A program made the translations under genes and the position numbers. From Gambelia wislizenii (taxonomy: Eukaryota > Chordata > Lepidosauria > Squamata > Crotaphytidae): a stretch of DNA of 64,000 nucleotides. Shown piece by piece: positions 32,979 to 45,304 of this stretch (positions are counted from its first letter, which is position 1; every line of letters starts with the position of its first letter). The notes beneath the pieces are model-generated. The model ran no database searches and was not told where the DNA came from. It saw nothing but the letters and a program-made list of their open reading frames with translations. Location: assembly GCA_030847615.1 (NCBI GenBank), contig JAUMIR010000004.1, positions 73,067,001-73,131,000 on the forward strand. Reading direction: 5' to 3'.

Positions 32979-33007
32979 AGACACACACACACACACACAC
33001 ACACACA
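32979..33007. repeat. (CA)n microsatellite
   Basis: About fourteen CA units. Confidence 0.95.
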
Positions 33008-33487
33008 AGTCTAAGGCTTGTGAATATAACACCAAGCTATTATTTGCATCCAACCATAACTCTGAACTCAAGTCCAGCCGCAAACTGTGGTTTGCCTAGT
33101 GGCAAGAGACCAAGTTGTAAAACTTGGTTGAAGTCCAAATCAAGTTGAAGGTGGTTTGGAACCCATAGCTTGTGCTAGCAGTTATAACTCTAAAATTGCA
33201 AACAACAATTTGCTGTTATGTCTGAATTTACAGATGATTGTGCTGCCTGTCAGCTGCTTTTTGTATCATACAAGCAGGCATGAATTTCTTAACTAATAAG
33301 AACTAATATGACTGTGTGGGAAATAAATGTAGAGCAACAGTTGTAAACCATAGCTTGCCTGATGTAAGCCTGGAAGTGCAAAATGTGATTTGCATTCTTA
33401 AGTATTGTTGCTCAGACCATGGTTTTGCCTTTCATCTGACACAATCAGTGCTGCTTTAACAGCTTAGCTTAATAAGCCAAGATATAA

Positions 33488-33700
33488 ATTTATTTATTTA
33501 ATTTATTTGCTGCCTTTCACCCAAAGGGGAATCCAAGGCAGCTTCCAGAAATAGTGAATTAAAAACAATTACATTAAAATTTTAAACCAGTTAAAATCAC
33601 AGATCACAAATAAAACATTTTAAAATCATCTTAACAATAAACAGAAGTTTAAAAAGATAAATAAAACATCAAATAAAAGTCCCCCTGCTTACACATTAAA
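33488..33700 (-). repeat. Reptile retroposon 3' end, minus strand
   Basis: The pattern ttatttgctgcctttcaccc followed by ccaaggcagcttccagaaa and a long A/T-rich tract of taaaac-like units is typical of a dispersed reptile LINE/SINE tail. The family is uncertain. Confidence 0.45.
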
Positions 33701-33869
33701 AGTCTGCTTAAACAAAAATAAAATTAAATTAAAAGCCTGATTAAAGAAGATATTTCCCTGTCTGCACACGTGCACACCTATCTTTGCTCAGTCATTTGTG
33801 GAGTGAGCAATCAAACCTGGAAGCTTCTAATTAACTATAATGCCTTATTTCATCTGAGTTTGAAACTAT

Positions 33870-34200
33870 GGAGATTTTCACACGCTGAAAATATTCCCTC
33901 CAGAAACCGGGATAGAAATATTTCTGTCCCGGAAGCAGCGCCGCGGTTCGCACGCTCACCTCCCTCTTCCGTTTTTCCGTCGTCCTCGCTTTGGGTTTTT
34001 TCCTCTCTCTTCCGGAATATTTTATTAACGGCAAACTCCCGTTAGTAAAATATTCCAGAAGAGGGAGGGAAAAACCCAAAGCGAGGACGACGGAAAAACG
34101 GAAGAGGGAGGTGAGCGTGCGAACCGCGGCGCTGCTTCCGGGACAGAAATATTTCTGTCCCGGTTTCTGGAGGGAATATTTTCGGCGTGTGAAAATCTCC
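33870..34200. mobile_element. Near-perfect 331-bp foldback element
   Basis: Two 162-bp arms (33870-34031 and 34039-34200) are inverted copies with six mismatches by my alignment (156/162), all transitions. They are separated by a 7-bp loop. The termini are ggagattttcacacgc, with TAT on both sides (33867-33869 and 34201-34203). The middle of each arm is GC- and CpG-rich (cggaagcagcgccgcggttc). The same peptide ARTTEKRKREVSV appears in open frames on both strands because of the palindrome, so neither is a gene. Confidence 0.95.
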
Positions 34201-34520
34201 TATGGTTACCAGTTTTGGAATAAGCCAGGATATCAATGCAGTTTTGAACTGGCTTAAAAGCCTAGCTACATGTGCTTTTAGATGGCAGAATCCAGTGGGG
34301 CATAAGCCTGTGCCCAGACTGGTGGTTGGGAAAGACTTGGTGGGACAAGAGAGTGTTGGGTTTTAGGGCAGTGACTCCCACTGGAAAGCTGGATGTGGGG
34401 CTTGATAGGAAAATAAGGGAAAAAATGCACACTATATAATTGATTAAAACAACAGCAAAGCTGTCCCTTCATTGCATTGGCATTTCCCCTACAATTTATC
34501 ACATTAAGGGGACTCTTATG

Positions 34521-34756
34521 GGGCCTAAATATTCTAAAGGCACTAGATCCTGTCTGATCTTGGAAGCTAAGCAGGGTCAGTTGTGGTTAGTACTTGGTTG
34601 AGAGATCGCACCAACAAATACTAGGTTCTGTAGGCTATATTTCAGAGGAAGGAACTGGCCAAACCACCTTTGAGTATTCCTTGCCTAAGAAAACCCTATG
34701 AAATTCACAGGGTCACCATAAGTCAAAAGACAATTTGAAGACACGTATACACACTC
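34521..34756 (+). repeat. 5S-rRNA-derived SINE, near full length
   Basis: The first 110 bp follow 5S rRNA: gtctgatcttggaagctaag with cagggtcag (A-box/IE region) and ggttagtacttggttgagag (C-box region), then tgtaggctat, which matches the 5S 3' end. The body (ggaaggaactggccaaacca) and tail (gaaaaccctatgaaattcac, gggtcaccataagtc) are non-5S. This is SINE3-class architecture. It is not a functional 5S gene because of substitutions and the fused tail. Confidence 0.9.
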
Positions 34757-35220
34757 TTACCTTCCATGTACATCCTGTGCAGAAAGATCACCTGATTCTA
34801 GAAAACAAAAGTAACACCCTATGCAAGTTTTCCAAATGTGGATAAAGTAAATATGAAAGAAATGCGAGGGAGGAATGAGCATACTTGCTTCACCCCCCAC
34901 ATTGACACGTCCGTTGTCCTCAACGTGTAGAAAGTGACTTTCTAAATGGGAGAGTCTATTCTATTCATGGAAGCTGTGATTTGGAATTCCTGGAAAATCT
35001 AGGCTCCGGAGCATGGGGGTGTTCACAGTTGGAAGAGGCTCTTCTAACCAGAAAGTCATCCCTCTCTGTGCAGATGGAAATGGGAGGCAGAGCTGGCAAA
35101 CTCATCCCTGCTCTTCCTCTTCACATGCTTATCTTAGCTGAATAAGACTTAGGACCTTATTTGTTCCTCAAGATAACCAGCATATGGCCATTGATAGATA
35201 GAAACACATTGGAAGAAGGC
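34757..35220. other. Unassigned sequence
   Basis: No feature that I can support. Confidence 0.4.
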
Positions 35221-35223
35221 TAA

Positions 35224-35824
35224 GGGCCCACCTACATGAGGGGAAAAAATCCAAAGTACCTCGTAGTATTGGCATTTCACAGCAGCAGCAACATGTCTTA
35301 ATGGTTTTTCTGGCCTCGGAAGCTCCCATAAGCCTCGCGTTCCTAATGCTGGCTGCGAGTGATTTACTCACGTTAGTTCTTCGCCACCACTGGGTTTTTG
35401 TTTTAAAAAGTTGGCCCAAGGTGCGCTGGCGCAATAGAGCGATTTTCCAACTTTATAGAACAGCAAAACAGAAAATATTCATCCTGTTTTATCACCTTAG
35501 TGAGTGATCGCTAAAGCAAAAATCCAACATGGCAGCAGTGGATGCTTGCCCTGCTAGCAAGCCCCACCCTTGCTCTTGCCCAGCCAATCAGCTTTGTGCT
35601 TCTCTTCAAATTTTTTGTTGTTCGATAGTCCAAACTAGCAGGAATACGCACCCCTCGCAGTTTTTGAAAAAATACGGGAAAATCTGCAATGGCTTTTACC
35701 CTGTTATTTTTGCCATTTTGGCCCCCCTCCTTCTGAATAATGTGAATTGGCACTGGATCCCATTTTGACAGGTAGGATTCCCAGCAAATTCCATGAGGTA
35801 TATTTTCACCATTTAGACAGGCCC
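35224..35824. mobile_element. Harbinger-like non-autonomous element, gggcc type
   Basis: The ends gggcccacctacatgagg and accatttagacaggccc are inverted repeats flanked by TAA (35221-35223 and 35825-35827). The interior is not a hairpin and has no transposase. The terminus matches those at 46386-48063 and, more loosely, 48145-48363. Confidence 0.75.
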
Positions 35825-35827
35825 TAA

Positions 35828-37055
35828 GTTTCAGGTTGTTTTCTGATGTGTTTCTGTATATGAATGGCCCTGCGCTGGGTTATTTTGACTCAGTAGACCG
35901 TGATCAGGGCAAGCAAAACAGAAGATGTTGCCTTTTGCAACCACACACACACAGAGTGCAAAACAGGATTTTTAGACTTAAAAATACTATTTGAAGTACT
36001 TCTTCAGGTCCTTGTGCTTTGATTGGTCAACAAAAAGCTTCAAATATTGAATGTCTCAAGGTCAAAGAGGTAGAACTCCCCACATTGCCATGAAGTCCTT
36101 GGAGGCAATTGCTAGTAATTGGAATTGCAACATACCTGCAAATCGTTGAGATTCCAAAGTCAACATTGTTCTTTCAAGGTGTTTTTTTTATAAGTCTCAG
36201 GGATTAGTCATCAGGGATGATTGATTTTATAGCTTTCCAGATGGTCGGAAGGTACTGCCAGAGAAATATGGAAGTTTGCCCCAGAGTATAGTGATGGCAG
36301 GATCTGAACATGGCATAGGGAGAAATCTTTTCAATGTGCCAAAAGGAAGTAACTAAATAAATTGCTAACAACAAAAATTGCAATGCAAATGAACAAAGCA
36401 TACTGACTGGCAGAAACGCCTACTGTCTTCAATGATATGAGAAAGCCCAAGGAGGAACCAGCAAGGAACATGAGGGCAGCCATGTATTTCCAAACAGGCT
36501 CTGTTGTTTTCATCAAGGAGGTGCAGTTTATCAAGCTGATGCAGTTAATTAAGGATTTCCACAGGTTGCTTCTCCAGCTCTTTCTCTGAGAGGTATTTAA
36601 CTGTTGACAAGATAAGACAAGAGGTAAAAACCCAGATGCCTTCTGAGAGACCTGAGTTCTGTAGGCCTCTTTCTTTTTCCCCTCTCAAAAACAAAACCAA
36701 AAAACCCTATGTTATTCAAGATAGGGTGTGTATGTCTCCCCGCCCCCAAACCTATTTTATGTGACACACAAGCCATTTTACTTTGGACTATCACTACTTT
36801 CATATGTGGCTTTTTATTTTTCATTTGCCCTGCCACATTCCATGGGCATTTTGCAGGAGGTCAGGATAATGTCATTTTTTATTTTCAATTTCCCCATGTC
36901 CCTCTCTGCTGTCCCCATTTTTTTTCTTACAATAGAAAATCCATTAAGGACAGGTTGATGGAATAAATGCAGAATGCCTTTTGACTAGTATTGCTAGGAG
37001 TGCTCAGTCTAGAAGAACCCACTGACAAATAGCTCCTGTAACAACCAGGGACCTG
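35828..37055. other. Unassigned; one hydrophobic frame on minus strand
   Basis: A minus-strand open stretch ending at 36331 (from upstream of 36534, no ATG at its start) encodes two hydrophobic segments, YMAALMFLAGSSLGFLISL and YALFICIAIFVVSNLFSYFL. I recognise no family and see no clear splice sites. It is probably chance. CA-rich sequence occurs near 35943. Confidence 0.3.
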
Positions 37056-37310
37056 TTACATTAATACCCCTCCCCAGCTGTCCTGATTTGACAGGGACAG
37101 ACCCAATTAACCCTCTTTCATTCCACCTTTTCAGCTGCTTTTAAAATGTCCCAGTTTCTCTTGCCTCCTCTTACATTCTCCCCTCATTCTGGTTTACTTC
37201 AGTTGCTGGAAAACTGAGTTAAATGTGCAAGAGTAGTTTGCACTCAATTAACTTGTGAGGCGGGGAAGGACAGGAGGGGGGTGGATCTTGTTCTTCCCTA
37301 TGGTTCTGTT
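37056..37310. repeat. Long-TIR DNA element, copy 3, inverted partial
   Basis: Read in reverse complement it carries gttaattgagtgcaaactac and aactgggacattttaaaagc, matching the cores of the elements at 17346 and 18976. Both terminal repeats are incomplete. Confidence 0.5.
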
Positions 37311-37540
37311 AAGAGAGCATCTTTGATGACATGATATACAGTAAAGGGTCATGCAAGACTTTGCATGACATGTTTCCATCTTGACTTGTACCTTGAAGAC
37401 AAGAATAAACATACCATGTGTTTTAATCAGACAGCCAGATTTTGCGAGCAAGCATTGACTTCTGCAGTCATAACATAGTGGGGCTCATAAAAGGAGAGTG
37501 TCTGAACAGGCACAGTGACCAATGAAGTCTACAGGTCAGT

Positions 37541-38166
37541 CTGGTGGGTTGGCTACATGGCAAAAAAAAAGCCTCGAACAATTTGAGGAGAATGCTAGTG
37601 GTCCTCATGGAGCCACGGCATGATTCGCCATATTCAGAAGGAGGGGGGGCTGAAAACTCTGAAAAACTCCAAAATGATTGCGATAATAGCCTTCACTGTT
37701 TTTAGCGATCTTTTTTTTAAAAGTCAGCGAAATAGCACATAATTGGTTGTGTGATCAACCAATTAAAAAAGGGGCACAGAGCACACAGCAGGGCTGAAAC
37801 CTGATTGGTCTGACCTTGGGGGGGGGGCTTACAAGAGAGAGCTCTCAATGCCAGAGCCGCCATTGTTATTATTATTATTAATTTTTGGCTGGCATGATCA
37901 TTAAAGCGGAAGAGCAAAACAACGAAGGTATTTTTTAGCAGAAAATTGCTCTTCTGCAATTGTTTTTTTTAAAGCGGGGGGGAGGTTTTTGGGACTCAAC
38001 TCACTCGTGGCCACCATTTTTTTTGGCACAGGTCCTTGTGAACAGCCAAATCACTACTTTTCCTTTTCAGCAACCTTTCGGATGAATCATAGGCACAAAT
38101 GGAGACTGCAGCGATAGGGAGGTAAGTCACTATTTTTCGCGACAAATTCTTCCATCTAGCTGACCT
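37541..38166. other. Possible non-autonomous DNA element
   Basis: The left ggttggctacatggcaaa and the inverse of ccatctagctgacc resemble inverted termini of the gggcc-type family. The interior has homopolymer-rich and GC-rich patches (gcgggggggaggtttttggg). No convincing target duplication was found. Confidence 0.35.
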
Positions 38167-41100
38167 CTGGGTTTGCACACTTCTGAGGATATGTTGTATG
38201 CATTTTCTGATTGTTGTGGAGCAACAGAGCTCTTGCCTTGGGTGTGATTCAGCTCAGCTATGGAGGCATCCTCAGATTTCACTTATATGTGAAACAGAGC
38301 TTGGAATTTTTTTTTTTTTATTATTATTTTGCATTAGGACTCTCAGTATCCCTTAGCCAATATGGCCACTGGCCACAATTACTGGGGGAATCTGGGGACC
38401 TATGTGAAATAGTTATCTTACCTCTCAGATCAAGGAATATAATAAAGTACTGGGTCTTTGATGTATCTTTTTAATACTTACAAAATGTTCTATAAGGACA
38501 GGTGTGATTGTCATGTATGTTTAAGCACATAACAGTGCCAGATTGCTTTAAGCCAGCAGACAAACTTGCTGTTGGCCTAAGAGCCAAGAGATCTTATTGG
38601 TTTCTGCAGCCCTTTAATCACTCTGACTGCTCAGCCAGGCCAACCTGATGTAAATCCTTCAGCACTGCAGCCCTGGTGTACAGTCATTCCAGAAGATTGT
38701 GCCAAATGCATCAATGCTTTGCAGTGTGCCAGAGGCTAAGGAGGGTGAGCCAGGGAGAGCTCACTGTGAGGTACTGAGATTCCTTTGCTAGGGGAGCATT
38801 TTATTTAGCTCAGTTAGTTTCCCTTCAAGGAAGTAGAGCAGGATCCTTGTAATACTGGCATGCGGAAATGCTGCAGCCTATGCCTTGGTCTCCTTAGCCA
38901 TATCCTGGGTGTACATTCTGGACTAGAAATCCTTTGTGTACTTAACCCAGAACTTGCCTCATCACCCTTTCAACAACCACATGAAAGGTGTGGTTGTTAT
39001 AAGACCACCATACAAGTGCAGCTAGGGGTTGTCTATTTGCAGCAGAGTGTCATTGCTTACAAGCTCATTGTAGGGTGACTGCAACTTTGTAGAGAGCCAG
39101 TGGAGTGTAGCATCTGGACACACACACTGAAGCAAATACAAAGTTTGGAAAATTTACTTTGTTAGCTTTCACAAACATCCAGCCAGCATTGCCACCAATA
39201 AGTGTGGAATGTTAATTCTTTCTGGCAGTGCTGTAGTCTGAAAATCTATTTTTTTCCAAGATCTAGAAATATTAACACATTGCCACCATTTCTGTCTGGT
39301 CCATCCTTATTGCATGGCTGAAAACCAAGTTCTAAATCTGTTAGTCTGAACTAGAGTAGACCCATTGAACCAATGGAGTTTAGTAAGCAAAGGGATCTTG
39401 TAGCACCTTTGAGACTAACTGAGAGAAAAGTGTCGCATAAGCTTTCATAGACTTAGTCTCCTTCCTCAGATGTTCAATGGAGTTTAGATAAATGTTGATT
39501 TACAATTCAACAACTGATTCAGTGGGTCTACTGTATTGCAGTTGGGATGGGAATGGATCCAATTGGATTCCAGCAATTGGATAATAGAGCTGATGCAGCC
39601 CAAGGAAGGTTCTACTGCTGGGAGCAGAAACCCCCCCCCCCGGCCTCAGGCCACCTGAAGTTGCTTGCCCTTGATCTAGTCCATTATTGTCTCTACTGGA
39701 TGTCAGTGATTCTCTTGGGTCAGGCCTAGCAGTCATTACTAGTTCTGCATTTCCTATGAGAAATCTTTTAACTGGAGATACTTAGGACTGAATCTGACAT
39801 AGGAACATCTTCATTCAGAGAAGATGCTCTGCAAATGAACTATAGCTGTTCCACAGTCCCAAGTTCCATACTAAAATACTGATTTCTCTTTTAAAACAAA
39901 ACAGAAAACACCTTTTTAAAGTTGTACAAATATAAGAGGGGAAAGGTACAAACTGTAACTCAAATGCTTAGTTGAATGAAAGCCTGCTCTACATCTGCAG
40001 ACTTGGCACTTACATTTAATTTTGGAGCACAATTAATTTTATTAGTTTCTTCAGTAAATTAAAATGTAAAATATATTATAGTTGCTGTTTATATTTAGCT
40101 TATTGCTATTTGGCTTTGCTTTCTGATACTCCAACCTAAAATAATAGGTTGTACATCCAATGATTATAGTTTGTTTACTTTTAAATAATTCTTGCCAAAA
40201 AAGTGAAGGAAACCTGATGTTTTTGCTCACAATCTGCTATTGAAATGAGCCTTAACTCAGGATACAGGCAAGGATGAGGCATTGTGGGACAAAGTAGTTA
40301 TGAACAATTGCAAATAAATGTCCTTTCCCCAGTATTTCTGTCATTTTATTTGTGTCACTTTACTTATGCACCTAATTATTTGTATTACTATGCAATGCAA
40401 TAATACCATACATTTTATTACCATAACTGCATAAACACCAACATTTTATTATTAGAAATGAAAGTATGTGTTGTTGTTTTTCAGAAAAGCTCTCTTTCAC
40501 AGGGTATTTCCCACCAAGGAATTTTGAAAGAAAAACTTCAAAACGTACATTTTTGTACAATGCTTTGAAGATTTATCTTCTTCCCAAGCTGCATTAGAAA
40601 ATCAAGTCTTGACTCGGCTGGCCCAGAAAATACATTTTCACACTTAGGGGTTATAAATGTGTATGTTTTAGCTCATTCCCAAATGCAAATGTTCTCCAAA
40701 AAAAAATCTTAAAAAAAAAAGTGTAGAAAAAAATATTTATATTTTGGAATAAGGTTTGCAATGATAGCAACTGTGTGCCAGGCCTCCAGTTCTGGAAAAT
40801 TCATCCACTTTGACCAACGTCCAGAAGTGGATTGTATGATCTTCCATATAAGCCAAGTAGGTCTTATTAAATCAGTTTCTTTTTTCAAATTATTTGGTTG
40901 GCTAGGCTGAATTAACACACATTGCTCGCATGGAAGAAATGTAGTTGTGGAAAACCCCATTATAAAACTTTGATATTTCGTGAGAAGCTGTACTAAAATA
41001 AAAAACCCCAAAACATTCTGAAATATTTTTCTCTCCCGCTTCCTCCTCACCCATTCACCTCCCTCCCTCTCTCCCTCCCTTCAACAATGGATATGAAACT

Positions 41101-41355
41101 GTAACCTGAAATGTTTAAAAAAATACTTGACTACAGTACTTGTCTGCCTTTAATATATGTATCCATTTTCATTTTTATTGAACTTCCAAAAATTACTTGC
41201 ACTGTATTAATGTTAAACTTTAAAAAACTGTCGTACATCCTGGCAAAATTGTGAGATCTTGTGACAAGACAGTATTGTACCAGCCATGCAGTATAATACA
41301 ACTGCATTCCTATCTCATATATTAGTTTGAAGATGAGAAAAGGGTATTGTCCACC
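38167..41355. other. Single-copy-looking AT-rich sequence
   Basis: No transposon ends and no coding pattern are seen over about 3.2 kb, apart from a poly-C tract at 39631-39641 and diverged pieces (39139-39265, 39300-39535) of dispersed repeats. The composition suggests intron or intergenic DNA. Confidence 0.45.
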
Positions 41356-41530
41356 ATATGTGTGTGTATGTGCCTTCAAGTCACCTGTTAACTTATGGCG
41401 ACCCTATGGTTTTCTTAGGCACAGAGTACTCAGCGATAGTTTTACCAGTTCCTTCCTTTGAAATATTGCCTATAGCAACTGATATTCATTAGTGGTTTCC
41501 TATCCAAGTACTAACCAGGGCTGACACTTG
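41356..41530 (-). repeat. 5S-rRNA-derived SINE, 5' end missing
   Basis: On the minus strand: a partial 5S head (ctggttagtacttggatagg), then a diverged body, gccataagttaacaggtgac and ttgaaggcacatacacac. The 5S A-box is not present. Confidence 0.82.
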
Positions 41531-43355
41531 TTCAGAAAAATATCTACTTGTCATGAAACAGAAACTCCATCTTGTTTTACATAACTTTTTAAAAGGATTC
41601 ATGGATAAACGCAACCTCTAATCCAGCATATTCTCTTTTAGTTGGTCTGAGATGAATTTTGAATTTTGTTTTCTTGTGAAAAACACAGCTACCTTCCCTT
41701 TAAAAAAAAACCCAACAATGGTTGCCTTAAAAGACTGAAACATCTTGCTTTCTTATGTCTTTCTTACTAATATGCTTAATACATGTGGCTTTTTATCATG
41801 GTCTACTGATGTGTTATAACATTTTAATTATGATTTTGTAGGCTATCTGTGCTTTATTTTTAGCTGCCTTTAGCACTAGCTCTAATGGAAAGGCAAGTGA
41901 CAAATTCAATAAATAAATAGTTTCTATTTGTAATTGAAATGCTGAGATGAAGCAAAGCCCCAAATTCCACTGGTCAGATTCGAAGGGCAAGGTTGCTTTT
42001 GTGGCTACCGTAGTCCACAATGACTATTCTGTAAGACAGAGTGTTTTCTTTGTATTTAATATTCAGTCTCAAATACACACTTTGTTTAAAAGGGGAGAGG
42101 GCGAGAACCACAGTTTACCCTTGTGTTTTTTCAGCATGTTTTCCATTATGCTAAACCTGAATGCTTTCCTTTGTACAACCATTAAAAGTACAGGAGCGCT
42201 GCCCCTAACATCCCATGGTAACGGATCTATGCTATCATGTACAAGATAAAATATCTGGTTTGGCTTATAGTATCTTCTACTCTGCCTTTTTGTAGTTTAT
42301 GACTGAGTTTCTCATCAACACTAGGACCTCTGGTCAGGTGTTCTGTGACTTGTAGGTCAGAGATACACAGAATAAGAAATTGAGAAATTTTAGAAAATTT
42401 GGTCTGTACATTTCAGCATGATGAAGATCAACGGGATGATGGACAAATCTTTCAGTAACTCTGACAGAAAAAGGAGTTGGATTTTTGCTGGCTAAAAATA
42501 AATGCTGGAAATGGTCTTTCCAGGTCATCTGGTTTAATTTCCCTGCCACCATGAAAGGATTGCTTCCTCCAGCGAGGAAGCTTTCTCAAAAGCACTCAGA
42601 TGAATTGGTTTGCCATTGACAATGGCCAGATTGTGGGTAAATTCCATCCGATTTCTGAATGCAAACCCATGGAGGAGACATGCTTGCTGTTTGGCTGAAA
42701 ATAAATGTCAAATAATTTTAGCAGAACTTTGAAAGCAAGCCCTATTTAAAATGACACAGTACGGTGTATGCGCCAGCTGGCTCTGATTTTTTCTAGTTGA
42801 ATATCCCATTGTATACACTCATCCTGAATAATGGGAACATGAAGGATATGAATTATGCTCTTTGATTATTCTGTAACAGATTTGGGGAGGGCATGTTCTA
42901 TTCTGTACCTTTGTGTACAAAGTGATTTGAGGGTTGCATGCAGGACAGTACTGAGAGCTGATATGCTCTACTGTGGGAGATAGTGCACTTAGGGCAGGCC
43001 CAAGACATTTTCCTGCCTGAGATGAAGGACAAAAGAGATGCACCCGCATTCCATATATAGATGCTGACTGGAAGTTGACTTTTACTTCAGTGCTGGGGGT
43101 GGGGGGGGCAGCATCGGTGTGTATGTGTGTGTGTGTGTAAAATGAGGGCATTGCCTCCCCAAATTAAGAATGCTGTCCTTGCAAATGAAATTTTCCATCA
43201 TTCCCCTTCCTTCAGCTCTAGCACTGCAGAGAGTGAGACACTGAAAATTTTCACACCTTGAACTCTTGTATTTGCTGTGTCACATTCCCTTGGTCACTTT
43301 GTCCCTTTTCTATGATGCTTAGTGTATTTCTCAAAACTCAACTTAAATTTTAAGG
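41531..43355. other. Single-copy-looking sequence
   Basis: A 100-codon frame at 41947-42249 shows no known domain. A GT run lies at about 43117-43138 beside a G-rich tract (43097-43110). Otherwise nothing can be supported. Confidence 0.4.
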
Positions 43356-43357
43356 TA

Positions 43358-43674
43358 CAGATTGAGTTTCCCTTATCTGAAATGCTTGGGACCAGAGGTA
43401 TTTTGAATTTTGGAATATTTCAGATTTTGGAATACTTGCTTATACATAATGAGATATCTTGGAGATGGGACCCAAGTGTAAAATTAAATTATGTTTCGTA
43501 TACACCTTATGCACGTAGCCTGATGCACAATATTTTTAATAAATTTTGTGCATGAAACAAAGTTTGTGTATGCTGAACCATCAGAAGGCAAAGGTATCAC
43601 TTTCTCAGCCACACATGTGGACAATTTTGGAATATTTTGGATTTTGGAATTTTGAATAAGGGAGCCTCAACCTA
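43358..43674 (+). mobile_element. MER2-like TcMar-Tigger MITE
   Basis: The ends cagattgagtttcccttatc and the inverse of aagggagcctcaaccta are flanked by TA (43356-43357 and 43675-43676). The interior has the order known for the mammalian MER2 consensus: aatgcttgggaccagaggta, tatacataatgagatatctt, ggagatgggacccaagtg, atgaaacaaagtttgtgtat, ctcagccacacatgtggac. It is 317 bp, slightly shorter than MER2 (about 345 bp from memory). No transposase. Confidence 0.88.
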
Positions 43675-43676
43675 TA

Positions 43677-45051
43677 CTGCAATGCTAGAAATTTGGCAAT
43701 ATTAACAAAGAAAACAGAAGAAAACAACTATGGGGGAGGAGGCAGTGGCCTCATCTCTCTCCCCTCTAGCTATCTCTTTGGACAGCATCCTCTTAGGGTG
43801 CCTAGAGTTCTGCCCTCCAACGAGGGGAATGGTCAAGGAGTACTGGGCTGGCAGCTCAAAAAAGAAATGGCCAGTGGTTGTCACTACTACCCCCTAACAT
43901 TTGTTTCCTGAGGTAGTCTCCTCCATTTGCCTAAGGCAGGAATGGGCAAAGTGCAGGCCTGGGGCCACATGTGGTCCTCAATGCTATTTTTTCTAGTATT
44001 TTCTAGGGCTGTCTAGTATTAACAAAAAATGCCTTTTTTTCAAAACCAGAAATTGACCTTTTTTTGTGTGGGGGGCATTTTATGTGATTTCTGTGGTCCC
44101 AGGGAGCAGAAAAATATTCTCTGGGTCCAGTAAATTTATCTGCCTTCAGCCTAATGTTAGGGCCGGCCCTGAGTTTATCAGATTTGAGCCAGGGAGAGCT
44201 GGGATCCAATCCCTACTCAACCATAAAGTGTATTTGAACATATTTCCCTGAGTGAGACTGGCTTATGTCCTGGTTGATTATAAAGATAAAATCAAAGGGA
44301 GGGGTCCTAGTGGCTTGAGCTCCTTGAAGGGAGATGGAAGGAGAAACACACCTGAATAAATACATTTAATGCGGAGTCTTGCAAATGGAGGGCTCACAGG
44401 ATGCAAGTGTGATGTCATAAGCACTTCCCATGCTCTTGCTTTGTTCCCACAGCACAAAGTGAGAGCATGGGAAGTGTCTGAGAAAAAGGTAGGTATTATC
44501 CCTAGGACATCATCTTATAAGGAGTCAGATGCTGTGAACTGCACAGATTGCACTAGTCCATGTCCAACGTGTGATCTGATGTGGGCTGAATGATCCTACA
44601 CATCTGGGCAGTAGAGGATGGAAACATCATCCTTGTTCCTTGCAATTAAAACCATCTGGATGTGTCCAAAAATGATGGCTGCCGTGAGATAAGCTTGAGA
44701 CCTTTTCAGCGAATGCCTTGTGGGAAGAAATAGTGGTATTATAGATATTGCTCCCAGGTCTACTCCATATTCTTTCTAGAGACAGCTGCTTGTGCCAGAT
44801 AAAACCTGGCTTCAATTTAGAGACATCAATGTTTGATGCTAATGCATCTGCCATCATACTACATGAAGAGGAATGGACTGCATTTAATAGACATAACCCC
44901 TAGTGATTTCCTTGTGTGGAAGAACCAAAGCAAAGGAAGATCTTTCTGCTGTAATCCCAGGTCCCAAAAGGAGATGCCTATGCAAAGGCTTGGTGCTGTA
45001 GCATTTAACAGCATGTATGAAAAGTCAAGTACTGATTCATTTTGTGACATA
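43677..45051. other. Unassigned, with a small hairpin
   Basis: A hairpin at 44422-44476 has arms cacttcccatgctct and agagcatgggaagtg. A possible hAT-like left end (caggaatgggcaaagtgcag) lies at 43937, but no partner end was found. No gene. Confidence 0.4.
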
Positions 45052-45304
45052 CAGTAGGACCCCCATATCCACTGGGGATTGGTTCGGGGGGGGGCGTGGT
45101 TACTGAAAACTATGGATAAGAGTGAACACCATTGAAAATAATGGGACTTCTCGTTTAAAATACCACAGAGTTGCCTTGGAGTACCTAGAAAATGGCTAGA
45201 GAGGACACATTTTCTAGGAAGACTCTATGGTAGATGTGCTGTTTTGTGTCATGTGGATAATTGAACCAGTGGATAATAAATCAGTGGATACAGGGGTCCT
45301 ACTG
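45052..45304. mobile_element. Tigger/pogo-like MITE
   Basis: The termini cagtaggacccccatatcca and the inverse of tacaggggtcctactg are inverted repeats following TA at 45050-45051. The interior has gataattgaaccagtggata. This terminus is close to Tigger1-type ends known from mammals. Confidence 0.8.

Noticed and set aside
33831..34257. Two similar proteins encoded on opposite strands
   Set aside because: They are the same hairpin arm read from both strands. The identity comes from the palindrome.
34521..34756. A functional 5S rRNA gene
   Set aside because: The 5S-like part is diverged, lacks the true 5' end and is fused to a SINE body and tail.
36331..36534. A small membrane protein with two hydrophobic segments
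   Set aside because: No ATG start, no family match, no splice signals that I trust. AT-rich antisense sequence often gives hydrophobic chance frames.
43937..44280. A second hAT element beginning caggaatgggcaaagtg
   Set aside because: No matching inverted right end or 8-bp duplication could be found.
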